From: Oleispirillum naphthae | GTDB taxonomy: Bacteria; Pseudomonadota; Alphaproteobacteria; Rhodospirillales; Rhodospirillaceae | DNA: 64,000 nucleotides | Direction of reading: 5' to 3' | NCBI GenBank assembly: GCA_027864655.1 | Contig: JAQAZG010000013.1 | Span: 62,001-126,000 of the forward strand | Part shown: positions 62,829 through 64,000 of the stretch, piece by piece | Layout: each line of letters starts with the position of its first letter | How positions within the stretch are numbered: the stretch's first letter is position 1 | Notes under the pieces: model-generated | Seen by the model: the letters and a program-made list of their open reading frames with translations, nothing else | Databases searched by the model: none | Told to the model about the DNA's origin: nothing | Translations under genes and position numbers: made by a program

Positions 62829-63794
62829 ATGGCGCAGATCAGGATTCACCGTCCCGGGCCGCTCACCACGGTGCAGGACCGCGGGCGCTTCGGCTTCCAG
62901 GCGCTCGGCATCCCCACCGCGGGGGCGGCGGACGGCTTTTCCTTCCGCCTCGGCAACCGCCTGCTCGGCAACCCGGACGGCGCGGCGGCGCTGGAATACT
63001 GGGTGATCGGGCCGGAGGTGGAAGCCCTCGACGCGCCGGTGCGCCTCGCGCTCGCCGCGGGCGGCGGCACGCTTACCCGCGCGAACGGCGACCGCCTGGC
63101 GCTGCCCGCCTGGCGCACCGTCACCCTGTTTCCCGGCGACCGCATCGCGCTCGGCCCCACGGTGGGCGGCGCCGCGGGCTATGCCTGCTTCGCCGGCGGC
63201 GTGGACGTGGCCCCGGTGATGGGCAGCCGCTCCACCTACGTGCGGGCGAAGCTCGGCGGCTTTGCGGGCCGGGCGCTCAAGACCGGCGACGTGCTGCCGG
63301 TCGGCGTGGAGGTGGAGGCCGCGGGCGGCGAGCGCGCCCTGTCCGAGTCGCCGGTGGACGGAGAGGGGCCGTTCCGCGTCGTCCTCGGGCCGCAGGACGA
63401 CCGCTTCGACGACGCGGGGGTGGAGCGCTTTTTCACCGAGATCTACAAGATATCGCCGCAGTCCGACCGCATGGGCAAGCGTCTGGTCGGCCCGCCGCTC
63501 ACCTTCGCCCCCGGCAGGGGCGGCGCGGACATCGTCTCCGACGGCATGGTCGCCGGCGCGATCCAGGTGCCCGGCTCCGGCGAGCCGATCATCATGCTCG
63601 CCGACCGCGCCACCGTCGGCGGCTACGCCAAGATCGGCGCGGTGATCTCCGCCGACCTGCCGCGCTTCGCCCGCCTCAAGCCGATGATGGAGGTGACCTT
63701 CGCCCGCGTCTCGGTGGCGGAGGCGGAGGCCGCGGCGCAGGCCTTCGAAATGCGCCTCGCGGAGCTTGCCGCCGCCGCCGTCGCGCTGGATTGA
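62829..63794 (+). CDS. pxpC: 5-oxoprolinase subunit PxpC
   Basis: A 321-residue KipA/PxpC-family protein (biotin-dependent carboxyltransferase-like domain). IHRPGPLTTVQDRGRFGFQA, GIPTAGAADGFS, DRMGKRLVGPPL and the late SDGMVAGAIQVPGSGEPII are characteristic. It is the second subunit of 5-oxoprolinase and is tightly spaced between pxpB and pxpA. It is sometimes misannotated as allophanate or urea amidolyase. Confidence 0.95.
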   Translation: MAQIRIHRPGPLTTVQDRGRFGFQALGIPTAGAADGFSFRLGNRLLGNPDGAAALEYWVIGPEVEALDAPVRLALAAGGGTLTRANGDRLALPAWRTVTLFPGDRIALGPTVGGAAGYACFAGGVDVAPVMGSRSTYVRAKLGGFAGRALKTGDVLPVGVEVEAAGGERALSESPVDGEGPFRVVLGPQDDRFDDAGVERFFTEIYKISPQSDRMGKRLVGPPLTFAPGRGGADIVSDGMVAGAIQVPGSGEPIIMLADRATVGGYAKIGAVISADLPRFARLKPMMEVTFARVSVAEAEAAAQAFEMRLAELAAAAVALD

Positions 63795-63812
63795 GCACAA
63801 GGAGCTGCCGTC

Positions 63813-64000
63813 ATGGCCAAACAGATCAATCTCAACGCCGACATGGGCGAAAGCTTCGGCGCGTACTCCATCGGCAACGACCCGGCGATGCTGGAGGTGG
63901 TCTCCTCCGCCAACGTCGCCTGCGGTTTCCACGCGGGCGACCCGCTGGTGATGCGCGAGACCGTGGGGCTGGCCTTCAAGAACGGCGTCTCCGTCGGCGC
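63813..64000 (+). CDS. pxpA: 5-oxoprolinase subunit PxpA (LamB/YcsF family), 5' part
   Basis: The first 62 residues lie in the window. [20 protein letters not shown] and [17 protein letters not shown] are the family's N-terminal signatures, including metal-binding His and Asp. AAGGAG lies upstream of the ATG. It is the third gene of pxpBCA; the gene continues past the right edge. Confidence 0.95.
   Translation, partial: MAKQINLNADMGESFGAYSIGNDPAMLEVVSSANVACGFHAGDPLVMRETVGLAFKNGVSVG

Noticed and set aside
62082-63794. Reading pxpB/pxpC as KipI/KipA sporulation regulators or urea carboxylase parts
   Set aside because: The adjacent LamB/YcsF gene makes the 5-oxoprolinase operon the better call, and alphaproteobacteria do not sporulate.

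Overview
The window is GC-rich, densely coding DNA from an alphaproteobacterium, most likely of the Rhodospirillales. This placement is an inference from gene content and gene order: aroK-aroB beside xerD, CobS/CobT cobaltochelatase, a B12-dependent methylmalonyl-CoA mutase with MeaB, a CheZ, RquA for rhodoquinone, and heptose and mannose sugar genes. It is ordinary chromosome rather than phage or plasmid. There is no rRNA, CRISPR array or recognisable insertion sequence. One tRNA (Asp, GTC) is present.

Layout. 1-1254: 5' end of accA behind a Nudix gene (minus). 1479-7079: methylmalonyl-CoA mutase, two unknown genes, meaB, cheZ and rpmB (plus). 7303-10822: cobT, cobS and a J-domain gene (minus). 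11185-15716: an RHH regulator (plus), then DUF2889, CBS, CorC-like, aroB and aroK genes (minus). 15888-18760: a 45-residue membrane peptide, a secreted unknown protein and xerD (plus). 18931-26807: gluQ, an HNH nuclease (plus), dsbB, a DedA/YqaA protein, a TSUP permease, two M17 aminopeptidases and amrS (mostly minus). 26933-30710: an AmrB-AmrA fusion, tsaC and an FAD oxidase (plus). 30898-35785: a LuxR-type regulator, a hybrid histidine kinase and ppk2 (minus), with one orphan plus-strand gene. 36120-41202: gap, pgk, an unknown gene, a lipoprotein, gpt and tRNA-Asp. 41283-48522: rquA and a COQ10-like gene (minus), then prfC, gmhB, azlCD, manC and gmhA. 48878-58060: a complete [FeFe]-hydrogenase locus, hydE-hydG-aspA-hydF, a GltD-like diaphorase and hydA. 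58119-64000: an exported argininosuccinate-lyase-like protein and a UDP-glucuronate decarboxylase (minus), a SUKH-like protein, a lipoprotein, and the start of the 5-oxoprolinase operon pxpBCA.

Physiology. Rhodoquinone synthesis, [FeFe]-hydrogenase with its maturases and an aspartase, plus a methylmalonyl-CoA (propionate/succinate) pathway point to a facultative anaerobe. It could dispose of electrons as H2 and through fumarate reduction. The B12-dependent mutase, its MeaB chaperone and the CobS/CobT cobaltochelatase lie within 9 kb of each other.

The most unusual non-coding feature is a dispersed repeat of about 150-200 bp. Six copies share a 13-bp core palindrome (one copy with a single mismatch) and a seventh is truncated. 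All lie in the gap just downstream of genes, four of them between convergent genes, and several terminal arms overlap a gene's TAA stop codon. I do not recognise a named family for it.
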